Notes: generated from the sequence alone by a model not told the origin. Positions 16,927-25,635 are shown, numbered from the stretch's first letter. The stretch: DNA of 34,193 nt from Candidatus Tumulicola scandinaviensis (GCA_003140835.1 PLLA01000040.1:7182-41374); one strand, 5' to 3'. Translations and numbers: made by a program.

Positions 16927-18567
16927 TTGTCCACGGTGGATTCGAACACTTCCTTTAGTGTGGCCGCGAAACATCTGTTCCGCCACTTGCACGAGCCGCG
17001 CGCTCTTCGCAGGAATCCGCTGGTGCGACGTTTCTTCGGGAACCCCGCAGCCGGTAGTTCGAACCTTACCCGCGATCGCGCGGTGCTCGATCGCATCCAC
17101 AACCTTGTCCGGCAGGGCGCCGAGCACTGTCGAGATGCGGACTTCACGGCAGGCAGGGATCAGCGCGCCCTCCGTCAGCATGCAATCATTACGCTGCAAT
17201 GTCTCGAGCAACGATCAATACGAGAAGTCGCGGCAACACTCGGTATATCGTACCAGCACGGCTATCGGGAACGGGCGGATATTTGCCAGCGCGTAGCCCG
17301 TTATATTTCTGAGCACGGCGGCGTACCTGCGTTGGATTATCTCCCAGAACTCGACGAGTTTCGATTCTTGATGAATCACGCAATGCGCAGGGACCCATTT
17401 ACTGATGCGAACGCGGCATTCCGTGAATCTGATGACTTGATCCGCATTGTGCCGTCAGCCGAACAGAAGATCGAAGCGTTGCGCATAAGTGCGTTAGTAT
17501 CGATGCATTTTGGGAACGTCAGTCGAGCAGAGGACTCGCATGCTGCAGCGCGGTCGTTGTGTGCCGAGCATATGGCAGACAATTCGCCGTCGTGGTGCGT
17601 GGCGCAAGCGTGCATCGATCTTATAGGCTCCAAACTTGCATCCTGCCGGGCGGACACAGAGCAGGCTCTTCGCTTAGCCCAGCGCGCTACTTCGCGACTA
17701 CAGTCAATTCAGGCGAGCGCCGGGGTGCGCGTTAAGGAGTTGTACGCGGAAAGCCTCTACGACGTCGGCACGGCATTCTGTAACTTTGGCGACCTCGGCA
17801 GGGGGTATGACCACATCGCCTGCGCCGACGCCGTCTTGTACCGCATTCGGGATGCGTCGTCACAGCTTCGTACGAGGATCATGGCGACCGTATGGATGCT
17901 GCGCAATCATCTTCTGATGAACTCGAGGATTTGGTACCCATCATGTCAACGGCTGCAGGGCCTCACAACAGCCTTTGAGCAGGCATATGCATCAGGCTTG
18001 TTTTTTGAAGCGGCGGCCGCGCTCGTCGCTCTCGTGGACTATCATACATTAGCAGGAAACGATGCCGAGGCTCTTCGTTGGGCTCGTTTCGCCATTTTGA
18101 TTGTCAAGCAGCAGCCAAGCGATCGTCTGCGAGTGCAGACCTCAATTCAGGTTGCGATATTTCTTCTGTTGACCCGGTCTTGGGAAGACGCCTTGTCTCT
18201 TCTTCCGGGCTCACGGCAGCTTGATTCCTGCGATGCTTATAATCGTGAGTTGGTCTCATATTTTGCTGCCCAACGCGCCTTCCGACTTCACCGCTTCCGT
18301 GATGCGTGGACCTTAGCAAACGGCGAGGAGGATCGTTTGGAATATGCCGCTCTGACGGTGAGCAGGCAGCTCATTGCCGCCGCTGCTGCGCACGAGCTTA
18401 ACCTGCAGCGCGAAGCACGCGCCTTGATCGAGGCGGCGATGCCCGTTGCCGAGAGGCTCGGCTCTGCACCGACCCTAAGGGATGCCTACAGTGTCGCGGC
18501 CAAAGTCACCGGGAATATTCGGTTCAAGCAGCAAGCTAACGAGATCGCAAGACTCCTAATCGCCTGA
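16927..18567 (+). CDS. HTH-TPR regulator, unit 3
   Basis: 546-residue regulator-like protein. The start is probably TTG at 16927; GTG at 16936 is an alternative. The RHL motif KHLFRHLHEPRALRRNPLV is at 15-33 and the helix-turn-helix (REVAATLGISYQHGYRERAD) at 99-118. The remainder is TPR-like helical hairpins ending in RDAYSVAAKVTGNIRFKQQA. It is clearly paralogous to the unit 4 regulator along its full length; both have QGAEHCRD/LGSDHCRD and ALRQHAII. It is in tandem, not divergent, with the lipoprotein at 18641, and a box-bearing promoter lies between them. I infer a cytoplasmic DNA-binding activator of that promoter. Confidence 0.8.
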   Translation: MSTVDSNTSFSVAAKHLFRHLHEPRALRRNPLVRRFFGNPAAGSSNLTRDRAVLDRIHNLVRQGAEHCRDADFTAGRDQRALRQHAIITLQCLEQRSIREVAATLGISYQHGYRERADICQRVARYISEHGGVPALDYLPELDEFRFLMNHAMRRDPFTDANAAFRESDDLIRIVPSAEQKIEALRISALVSMHFGNVSRAEDSHAAARSLCAEHMADNSPSWCVAQACIDLIGSKLASCRADTEQALRLAQRATSRLQSIQASAGVRVKELYAESLYDVGTAFCNFGDLGRGYDHIACADAVLYRIRDASSQLRTRIMATVWMLRNHLLMNSRIWYPSCQRLQGLTTAFEQAYASGLFFEAAAALVALVDYHTLAGNDAEALRWARFAILIVKQQPSDRLRVQTSIQVAIFLLLTRSWEDALSLLPGSRQLDSCDAYNRELVSYFAAQRAFRLHRFRDAWTLANGEEDRLEYAALTVSRQLIAAAAAHELNLQREARALIEAAMPVAERLGSAPTLRDAYSVAAKVTGNIRFKQQANEIARLLIA

Positions 18568-18569
18568 GG

Positions 18570-18632
18570 CTTTTTCGCAAGAAACGGTAGTTTTTCGCAT
18601 CCATTCTTGATCGTTGCCGTTGTCATGCTAAC
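18570..18632 (+). promoter_or_regulatory. Two-box promoter of unit 3 lipoprotein
   Basis: Direct repeats CTTTTTCGCA (18570-18579) and GTTTTTCGCA (18590-18599) start 20 bp apart. ATGCTAAC follows at 18625-18632, 35 bases after the second box. The same arrangement is found at 24333-24396. I read ATGCT or TATGC near ATGCTAAC as a -10 region and the boxes as operator sites at roughly -35 and -55. The lipoprotein ATG at 18641 is so close that its mRNA may have almost no leader. Confidence 0.6.
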
Positions 18633-18640
18633 ATGCTTTT

Positions 18641-19849
18641 ATGCAGCACACTATGTTCGCCATTAGAATGTCGTCGGCATTAGCGATCGCGGCACTCCTC
18701 GCCGCCTGTTCGGGCTCCGGACCTTCCGGAAAGGTAACGCCGTCCGGCGTAGCCTCCGATACGCAAATGCACCTGACGCAGAGTGCGATCGGCTCTGGTG
18801 TCCTTCAGTTCGTCTATGTGACCAACCTTGAAGACAACAATATTTCCGCCTATGCCGTCGACGCGACCAACGGCGCGCTGGCACCGGTGACAGGATCGCC
18901 GTTCGCGGCGGGCAGAACTCCCGGGAGCGTGGCAGTCGATCCTACGGGCAGGTTCGCCTATGTCGCCAACGATGGCAACCTCAGCGGCACCGGCAATGTT
19001 TCCGCCTATACTATCGACGCCAGCAACGGTGCGCTGACGTCGGTGGCAGGATCACCGTTTGCGTCGGGCCGCGGCTCCGTTGGCGTGGCAATCAAAGGCA
19101 AGCACGCCTACGTGTCCAACTACGCCGACAACAATGTTTCTGCTTACACCATCAACGCGACCAGCGGCGCACTGACGCCCGTAGCGAGCTCGCCGTTTGC
19201 GGCCGGCACCAATCCCCAAGACGTGGCGGTCGATCCTAAGGGCAAGTTTGCCTATGTGCCCAACTCCAACGACAACACTGTTTCCGCCTATAAAATCAAC
19301 ACGAGCACTGGTGCGCTCACGCCGGTGGCAGGCTCGCCGTTTGCGACGGGTACCGACCCCTACGGCGTGGCAGTCGATCCTAAGGGCAGGTTCGCCTATG
19401 TGACTAACGTTGAAAGCAACACTGTTTCCGTCTATACGATCGACGCGACCAGCGGTGCGCTGGCGCCGGTGGCAGGATCCCCGTTCGCGGCGGGCACCAA
19501 TCCTTATCACCTGGCGGTCAATCCTAATGGCACCTTCGCCTATGTGGCCAATTTCGGATCCGCCAATGTTTCTGCCTATACCATCGACGCGACTAGCGGC
19601 GCGCTGACGCCGGTGGCGGGATCGCCGTTTTCGGCGGGCACCGATCCCGCTGGCGTGGCAGTTGATCCTAGGGGGAAGTATGCCTATGTGACTAACTTTG
19701 AGGACAACACTGTTTCCGTCTATACGATCAAGGCGAGCAGCGGCGCGCTGACACCGGTGAAAGGATCGCCGTTTGCGGCTGGTCGCCATCCCTTTGGCAT
19801 AACCACTTGCCGTAGCGACCGTCTCGCTACCACATGCAAGCCCCGCTAA
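18641..19849 (+). CDS. Seven-bladed YncE-like beta-propeller lipoprotein, unit 3
   Basis: 402-residue predicted lipoprotein. The signal peptide has lipobox LLAAC (cysteine about residue 23). Seven repeats of about 48 residues follow, each with VAVDPxGxFAYVxN, a VSAYTIDATSGAL strand and an SPFAAGT turn. Seven SPF turns are countable, so a closed seven-bladed propeller of the YncE/6-phosphogluconolactonase-like type fits. The last five repeats have exactly 48 codons. No enzyme active site is evident; proteins of this style bind surfaces or ligands. ATGs at 18641, 18653 and 18668 are possible starts, and none has a clear ribosome binding site. It follows the unit 3 regulator by 73 bases. Confidence 0.82.
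   Translation: MQHTMFAIRMSSALAIAALLAACSGSGPSGKVTPSGVASDTQMHLTQSAIGSGVLQFVYVTNLEDNNISAYAVDATNGALAPVTGSPFAAGRTPGSVAVDPTGRFAYVANDGNLSGTGNVSAYTIDASNGALTSVAGSPFASGRGSVGVAIKGKHAYVSNYADNNVSAYTINATSGALTPVASSPFAAGTNPQDVAVDPKGKFAYVPNSNDNTVSAYKINTSTGALTPVAGSPFATGTDPYGVAVDPKGRFAYVTNVESNTVSVYTIDATSGALAPVAGSPFAAGTNPYHLAVNPNGTFAYVANFGSANVSAYTIDATSGALTPVAGSPFSAGTDPAGVAVDPRGKYAYVTNFEDNTVSVYTIKASSGALTPVKGSPFAAGRHPFGITTCRSDRLATTCKPR
18893..19784 (+). repeat. Coding tandem repeat, about 144-bp period
   Basis: The SPF-coding block recurs at 18893, 19049, 19187, 19331, 19475, 19619 and 19763. The steps are 156, 138 and then four times 144 bases. Nucleotide similarity between units is high, including at many third positions, pointing to recent repeat homogenisation. 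Confidence 0.85.
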
Positions 19850-20103
19850 CACTGTTTTTGGCGACGACGGGTCTTGTCGCATATTGCCCATAGACTGAGA
19901 GCCCTCTTCGCGTACTGCCGAAACGGTCGGATCACTGTCCCAGTTTCGGCAATCCGGCTTGATAAAACGCGACCATCTCGCAGCTTCGGGCTCAGAACAA
20001 CTCGGCGCGTGTGGCTCAAACCTAATGACGCGCTTTGCTTAACGTAATCGTTCCTTTGAGATTCACAAGAGCCTAAAACACTCCCAAACTGCATCAGACG
20101 TTA

Positions 20104-20155
20104 CAGAGGGCCGTTGCAATGCTCGCGGGCTGCAAAGCAGCCCGACTTCCCTCTG
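20104..20155. other. Nested hairpin in intergenic region
   Basis: Inner perfect stem CGGGCTGC / GCAGCCCG (20126-20144, loop AAA) enclosed by an outer stem CAGAGGG / CCCTCTG (20104-20110 with 20149-20155). There is no T run, so it is not a plain terminator. It could be a structured RNA or a mobile-element end. Confidence 0.45.
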
Positions 20156-20200
20156 GCTCATCGGCCCGATCCGGCGCCCCGGCGCACATACGGGATAAAG

Positions 20201-20292
20201 AACGTGGCGACGCGGTGTCCTTTTCCGCGATGAAAGGTCCTGTACCGGCCAGGATGCCCGAAACGCCGGTTCCCACTGCGAGTTTCCGCACA
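20201..20292. repeat. Dispersed repeat, copy A
   Basis: About 92 bases that recur at 32101-32193 with a few substitutions and two single-base gaps. The best conserved core is CCTGTACCGGCCAGG followed by GCCCGAAACGCCGGTTCCC. On the minus strand copy A reads GTGVSGILAGTGPF, and copy B can be aligned to GTGVSG and AGTGFFSAE with one frameshift, so it may derive from a small gene. The stretch 19850-20200 before it has no recognisable gene. Confidence 0.75.
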
Positions 20293-20453
20293 TCGAATGG
20301 AAGCGACTTAACAATATCATGAGTCACAAGATCTGAATGGATGCTGCGCTTGAAGGGGAATCCGCAGACCCAGCGTCGCCTAGGAACAGAAATACATTAT
20401 CGGTGTCGCAGCGTCGGAACGGAGGTTGAGGACCTTCACCTTAGCACGCACCC

Positions 20454-21811
20454 GTGCCAGAATGCGATTATAAAACATTGAAGAGGACCGGCAGGGTGCT
20501 TAAAAGCGAGTGGCAAGATGACTTAGCGCCAGGACATTCCAGGGAGGAGCATGCCTGTCTTCGGCTCGGCCTCATACGCGCCGATCAGCTCGCCGACAGA
20601 TACGGCACTCCGTTGCTCGTGTTGAATCTAGATGTCGTCGACGCAGCCGTTGAGTCCATCTATAACGCATTAAATGCAGATCACCTAGACATTTCGTATG
20701 CATCAAAGGCATTCATATGTGTTGCGTTCGCCCGCTACCTCGTGCGATTGCAGATAAGCATCGACGTTTGTTCACTCGGTGAACTTCTAACCGCCGAACG
20801 CGCTGGCTTGGATCCGAAACTGTTGACGTTCCACGGAGTAGGAAAGACCGATGACGAGTTGCGGGCCGTCGTAGAAGGGCGCGTAGGCTGCATCGTTGTC
20901 GACGGCGTCGATGAATTGCGCCGGTTAGCCTCACTTTTGAACGGGACGCGTATCGATGTTTTGCTTAGGCTTAATACTGAAATTAAAGCGCGCACGCATA
21001 CCTTGGTACGGACGAGCGGAGACAATACGAAGTTCGGGATTCATAGGGACGACGAAAAAGCGGCCTTTACCATCTTAGAAGACAACAACCGACTCCACTT
21101 TGCCGGCTTGCACGCTCATATTGGGTCCCGGATTTACGATTCCCAGACATTTGAGGCCAACGCTATAGCTTTGATTGATGCCGCAGCTCGGATCGTTGAA
21201 GGAGGGTGGACCGTTGAGAGTGTGGTAGTAGGAGGCGGTTTTGGTGTGCAGACGCATCCGCATTATCCCCCGAAATCCGTTGCTCTAGGCGAAATAATAA
21301 GGGCCATCGAGTTTTGCGTTAAATCCTGCGCGCAATCGCATAGTATACCGATGCCACGTATAGGTATAGAGCCGGGACGAGCAATAGTTGCACGAGCTGG
21401 GACAACTCTCTATCGTGTGCAAGCAATCATGAGGCAAGGCAGTCGAACCTTCGTTGTGGTTGACGGCGGGATGACAGATAATCCCCGGCCAGCACTGTAT
21501 GGGGCGAATCACTACGTAGTAACCGCAAACCAAGGCATCGATGACGAACAAGAGGTCACAGTTTGTGACGGACGTGCGAAAACGATGAGCTAGGGCGTGC
21601 ATATCTACCGGTTGGTCTGCAAAACGGGTGATCTATTGGCAATGTGTACTACTGGTGCCTACACATACAGCATGAGCAGTAATTACAATCGGCTTCCACG
21701 GCCCGCCGTTGTAGCGGTACGCATCAAGTCTTCCTGCGCCGGGAAACGCTAGAGGATATGGTACAAAATGATGTGCATCCGAGCGTCCGTAACGAACCCA
21801 GAAGACTGTGA
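20454..21811 (+). pseudogene. lysA: Diaminopimelate decarboxylase, broken by frameshifts
   Basis: PLP-dependent decarboxylase of lysine synthesis by similarity. Intact marks are SYASKAF (PLP lysine), HAHIGSRI, the phosphate-binding GGGFGVQ, EPGRAIVA and DGGMTDNPRPALYGA. The main frame ends at a TAG at 21591 before the C-terminus. The missing CESGD-type motif appears as [10 protein letters not shown] in another frame from 21575. The original frame resumes at TGDLLAM (about 21624) and runs through [19 protein letters not shown] further shift near 21728 gives [15 protein letters not shown] to a stop at 21809. At least three indels are needed, so this is a decaying gene unless the assembly is faulty. 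The start (GTG 20454) is uncertain. Confidence 0.85.
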
Positions 21812-22010
21812 TAAGCCAAGGCGATGATCACATACGCTTTCGTCCTCGCGCGGTCCTACCACGCCTTTTCTGAGTAGCGCGTCAACGTCGCTCGTTGACT
21901 ATGCCACTGCGCTAAACCGCTGGAGCGTACCGAGTGCATCCGCTAGGAGGTAAACGAGGAGACAGTAAATTGCTCAGCAAACGGCAGTCGACATGAAACG
22001 CATCTAATAC
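21812..22010. other. Gap before CADD-like fragment
   Basis: About 200 bases with no supported gene. AGGAGG-like purine runs near 21945-21960 have no matching start codon in a good frame. Confidence 0.35.
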
Positions 22011-22244
22011 GTGCCCGTCAAAGCCCAGGTGGACTCGATCGTTGCGGATAGGCACTTGCTCGGTCACCCCTTGTATTGTCACTGGTTGAAAGGCGAACTG
22101 TCCCGTGCACAGCTCAAACGGTACACCGGTCAATACATGCATCATGTGTTGGCAGCGCCGACGTACCAAAGCGCAGTTCACTCGAGCACGCGGCACTTCG
22201 CGAGTAACGACGTACCTGGAATGGAGCATCCCTCCGTTGGTTAA
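22011..22244 (+). pseudogene. N-terminal fragment of a CADD/PqqC-like (haem-oxygenase-fold) protein
   Basis: 77 codons reading from GTG through DSIVADRHLLGHPLYCHWLK, LKRYTGQYMHHVLAAPTYQ and AVHSSTRHFAS. The pattern of IVAxRHLLxHP, LxxYxxQYxHHV and AVHS is that of the N-terminal helices of the CADD/PqqC-like iron-enzyme family, where the histidines of HHV are metal ligands. The family usually has 220-250 residues; here similarity fades after about residue 68 and the frame stops. The remaining two thirds are missing. The C-terminal part of another family member lies at the right edge of the window on the other strand. Confidence 0.6.
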
Positions 22245-22576
22245 GTTGCGCGCGTAAGGGTGACGCTATTCGTGGGGGACCCCGCCGGGCGACTGATAGC
22301 GCCTTCGTGGCCGGGAGCAATAGGGCATTCGCAATGATCTTCGCAACGGCCGCAAATGTAATCCCTTGCTTGTCTCCGCTGCACCCGCAGCCCCCAAAGG
22401 GCTCGCTCATACAGCGATTATACACCCCGCCTTTTCGGGCAGATCGCCTACTAGCGGGAAGTATGACATCAGTGGCGACGCGCTTTCGAGTTCTGCCAAG
22501 TTGAGTAAGAACCGATGGACCCAGCAGCGGAATCAGGCCGGTCTCGTAGAACCCTTTATTCGTGGAGCCAGCCAGA

Positions 22577-24235
22577 ATGAAGACGCGCAGATTGTTCCGC
22601 GTCGAGTGTGACACAGCTTTCCATGTCGCCGTAAAGCATCTGTTCCGCCACTTACACGAAGCCCGTATCCTTCGGAAGAACCTGCTTGTCGGATTTCTTT
22701 TCAAGGATCCAACGATAGGGGGCTTTGGGAGCAAGCGGGAGCAGGCAGTCCTCGATCGCATCCACCAGCTAATTCGTCTCGGTTCCGACCATTGTCGAGA
22801 TGGTGCTCTCGCTAATGGGCAAGAAGATCGCGCATTACGTCAGCACGCCATCATTAAGCTAAATTGCCTCGACCGGCAGCCTCTACAAGAAGTTGCAGCG
22901 AGCCTCGGAATCTCTTGCGGATACTGTTACAGCGAACGAGCGCAGATCTGCCGTCGTATAGCTCGCCATCTTTTTATTGGTGAGGATGCAACAAAGGCGC
23001 CCTTTCTTGAACGGGGTAACTTCAGTTTCCTGAAGCATTTGGCGGCATCAAATTTAGCACGCCACTTGGCGAATACTGCACTTAGCCGCTACGAAGATAT
23101 AGCCGAAGTGATCCCCTCGGTAATACATAAAATAGAGGCTCTGCGCTCCACGGGCTTTCTTTCATTACGTCTTGGGATACTGAGGCTCGCAATCGAAGCT
23201 CACGCTGAAGCGACAGCGTTGTTGAAAGAGGTAATCGCAGCGGATCCTCTGCCCTTGGCACGCGACGTGACTAAAGCGAGCGTGGCTCTTTTTCAGTCCA
23301 AGCTAGCGTACTATCGCGGTGATGTTACGCAAGCTCTCAATATGGCTGAACGAGCCGTTGAAGGTTTGAAGCCGTATCAACATAGCCGGTCCGCGCTGGT
23401 GCACGGACTGCAGATCGAAAGCCTAAATGAGCTTGGAGGCGCATTCTGCAACGTTGGGGATTGGCAGCGAGGGTACGAATACATAAGCGCGGCTGAAGCG
23501 CAACTACCCCGTACTTGCTTAATATCATCACAGCTTCGCGTGAGGGTAAGTTTAGATGCGTGGCGATTGCGTAACCTCATGCCGACTGTGTTTGGGACTC
23601 AATACACATCAAGGCAACGACTACAAGCTCTTACAGCAGTATTTGAAGAGGCTTGCGCAGTAGGAGCTTTTTACGAAGCTACCAGCGCACTTGCTACGTT
23701 GACAGAATACCACGCATTCACCGGAAACTATCCGGAGATGCTGCGCTCGGCTCGCTCAGCAATTCGACTGGCTAACCAACAACCCGGTGACCGCATACGG
23801 GTGAACGCCGCACTCGTTGTTGCTACGGCGCTGCTATCAAGCGACTATTGGGAATACGGCTGTGAGCTTTTCCCCGAATCGACCGAAGTTTCGTCGTGTG
23901 AAGCGTATTATCAGCAATTGATCTCGTACGCGGCAGCGGAGCGTGCTTTGCGACTCGGCAGTCCTCGCGATGCGCTCTTTTTGGCAAGCAACGGTTGCGA
24001 TCAGAAAAAGTTTACAGCCCTAACGGCGCGCAGGCGACTTATTGCTGCGCGTGCGGCGCATCAGCTAAAACGCAAACGAGAGGCACAATTAATTATTGAA
24101 GAGACTGTTTTTGAGGCCGAGCGTCTGGGCATTGCTCCTCTGCTGAGGGACGTCTACCATGTGGCTGCAACGCTGGCGGGAGACGCGCGCTACAAGCGTT
24201 GGGCACGAGAGATAGGGAAAATCATCACCGCCTAG
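22577..24235 (+). CDS. HTH-TPR regulator, unit 4
   Basis: 552-residue regulator-like protein from the ATG at 22577, preceded by GGAG 8-9 bases upstream; an in-frame GTG at 22562 lacks such a site. The RHL motif KHLFRHLHEARILRKNLLV is at 20-38 and the helix-turn-helix LQEVAASLGISCGYCYSERA at 103-122. TPR-like helical repeats follow to a C-terminus (RDVYHVAATLAGDARYKRWA) matching unit 3. It is the closest paralogue of the unit 3 regulator, but with more AT-rich codons. It lies 209 bases upstream of the unit 4 lipoprotein, whose promoter carries the same two boxes as unit 3. Inferred role: activator of that promoter. Confidence 0.8.
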   Translation: MKTRRLFRVECDTAFHVAVKHLFRHLHEARILRKNLLVGFLFKDPTIGGFGSKREQAVLDRIHQLIRLGSDHCRDGALANGQEDRALRQHAIIKLNCLDRQPLQEVAASLGISCGYCYSERAQICRRIARHLFIGEDATKAPFLERGNFSFLKHLAASNLARHLANTALSRYEDIAEVIPSVIHKIEALRSTGFLSLRLGILRLAIEAHAEATALLKEVIAADPLPLARDVTKASVALFQSKLAYYRGDVTQALNMAERAVEGLKPYQHSRSALVHGLQIESLNELGGAFCNVGDWQRGYEYISAAEAQLPRTCLISSQLRVRVSLDAWRLRNLMPTVFGTQYTSRQRLQALTAVFEEACAVGAFYEATSALATLTEYHAFTGNYPEMLRSARSAIRLANQQPGDRIRVNAALVVATALLSSDYWEYGCELFPESTEVSSCEAYYQQLISYAAAERALRLGSPRDALFLASNGCDQKKFTALTARRRLIAARAAHQLKRKREAQLIIEETVFEAERLGIAPLLRDVYHVAATLAGDARYKRWAREIGKIITA

Positions 24236-24332
24236 ATTCGCCTGCCTAGCCGAGCAGGTCCTACGTAAAGAACCCTTACGGTAAGGCAGTATCAGCGACG
24301 AAAGCTTTTCGGGCCTTTCAAGAAAAAAGGGT

Positions 24333-24396
24333 CTTTTTCAGCAAAGTCGGCACTTTTTCAGGAATCGGGCCCGAACGGACTTGCTTTTATGCTAAC
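24333..24396 (+). promoter_or_regulatory. Two-box promoter of unit 4 lipoprotein
   Basis: Direct repeats CTTTTTCAG at 24333 and 24353 (20 bp apart), then ATGCTAAC at 24389-24396, 36 bases after the second box start. This matches the unit 3 promoter in spacing and sequence. The leader to the ATG at 24445 is about 45 bases and includes a strong AAGGAGG ribosome binding site near 24428-24434. Confidence 0.6.
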
Positions 24397-24444
24397 GTAA
24401 AACGCAATCGACTCTCCCTAAAAGCCTAAGGAGGACTCTTCCTA

Positions 24445-25551
24445 ATGCGTTTGTTTTCCGCAGCGCTGTGTACCACGGTCGCTGTAAGCCTTCTTGCCGG
24501 CTGCTCGGGCAACACATCCTCGCCGAGCTCCTCGGTGCCCAGTACCGGCGGGGCCAACGCCCAGGCTCACGGTCTAGGCCTCCGCGGCATCGCCGTCAAC
24601 GTTATTCCTAAGCAGTTTATGCCAGTTAAGATCATGCCGATGCGTGGAAAGCGTGCCACCGCTGCGCAGATGCAAGGCATCTACGTCTCAAATTTTTTTG
24701 GCAGTGAACTCTATGGCTATCCGAAGAACAACAAGGGTAACGGCCCGTCGACTTGCAACGTCAGTCCGACGTCGTCCGTCAATGGCTTCGGCGTCGACAA
24801 TTCGGGCAACCTTATGGTCCCCAATGGTGAGAACGGCTTTACCGGCGTAAGTACGATTGCTGTGTACTCAGGCGCCAGCATGTGCGGGACATTGCTCGGA
24901 ACGATCACCGACCCGTACGGCCAGTCATCTGACGCGTCTGCCGTCAGCGCTACGACCGGAAATATCGCCGTCGGCAATATCACCGGCGTCGGCAGCGGCG
25001 GCAATCCCGGCAACCTCGCGGTCTGCACGCTCTCCAGCGGCACGTGCTCGACCGATCTAACCAACCCCAGTATGTACAAAGTGGCCGGCGTTGCGATGGC
25101 GCCCAATGGCGATTGCTGGGCCGACGCGGAGAGTCCGACCTCGGTTGCGGTTCTCGTCTACTTCGCCGGCTGCAGCGGAGCGGGGGTAGTCACGACCGGC
25201 TTCTCGAACGGGTACTACGGCGGCGTCGACATTGACGGTAAAGGCAACCTAGTTACAACGAGCCTATTCGGCCCGGGCCACAAGCTGCCCAGCACAGTGA
25301 ACGTCTATTCGGGCTGCAACCCGGCGTGTACGCTCATCAGCTCAAGCAACCTGACAGGTGAGAGCATATTCGGTCACGTCGGTAAAATGAGCTTACGGTA
25401 CGTGACGACGAACCTCTCGTTAGCGGACGTCGAAGTCTACAAATACCGGCCGACGGGCCTCACCCTGCAGTATAGCTTCACCGGCCCTTGCGGCGTCACC
25501 GGCACCGATGAATGCGAAGCCGCGGCCTACAGCCCCAGCTCGATGAAGTAA
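24445..25551 (+). CDS. Beta-propeller-like lipoprotein, unit 4
   Basis: 368-residue predicted lipoprotein with lipobox LLAGC (cysteine about residue 20) and a strong ribosome binding site. Repeats such as GIYVSNFFGSELYGYPKN, GFGVDNSGNLMVPNGE, VAMAPNGDCWADAE and GVDIDGKGNLVTTS follow the strand-turn-strand rhythm of an NHL-like propeller. It holds several cysteines in pairs (SMCGTL, AVCTLSSGTC, SGCNPACT), unlike the other lipoproteins here, so disulfides are likely and an extracytoplasmic site is supported. It is followed by a terminator at 25583. Function unknown. Confidence 0.8.
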   Translation: MRLFSAALCTTVAVSLLAGCSGNTSSPSSSVPSTGGANAQAHGLGLRGIAVNVIPKQFMPVKIMPMRGKRATAAQMQGIYVSNFFGSELYGYPKNNKGNGPSTCNVSPTSSVNGFGVDNSGNLMVPNGENGFTGVSTIAVYSGASMCGTLLGTITDPYGQSSDASAVSATTGNIAVGNITGVGSGGNPGNLAVCTLSSGTCSTDLTNPSMYKVAGVAMAPNGDCWADAESPTSVAVLVYFAGCSGAGVVTTGFSNGYYGGVDIDGKGNLVTTSLFGPGHKLPSTVNVYSGCNPACTLISSSNLTGESIFGHVGKMSLRYVTTNLSLADVEVYKYRPTGLTLQYSFTGPCGVTGTDECEAAAYSPSSMK

Positions 25552-25582
25552 CCTAAGCACTTCGTTCGAGTTAGGTAACACT

Positions 25583-25615
25583 AACGGGGTCGCCGGCTGA
25601 TGCGGCGACCCCGTT
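25583..25615 (+). terminator. Rho-independent terminator after unit 4 lipoprotein
   Basis: 12-bp perfect stem AACGGGGTCGCC / GGCGACCCCGTT with a 9-base loop, 31 bases after the stop codon. The T run is short (TT then ATCT). Confidence 0.75.
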
Positions 25616-25635
25616 TATCTGTCTCCCGTACGCGG

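Noticed and set aside
16579-17211. Minus-strand frame opposite the start of the unit 3 regulator
   Set aside because: It is the antisense of the conserved RHL/HTH region and of the argD tail; a similar antisense frame opposite unit 4 only reflects the paralogy.
19052-19891. Minus-strand frame of 279 codons opposite the unit 3 lipoprotein
   Set aside because: It is a repeat-induced shadow: the tandem blade repeats keep the complementary frame free of stops, and the translation is Arg/His-rich repeats.
8570-25551. Toxin-antitoxin or phage-defence interpretation of the regulator/lipoprotein pairs
   Set aside because: The partner proteins carry lipoboxes and propeller repeats, with no nuclease, NTPase or toxin motifs, so defence is not supported by sequence.
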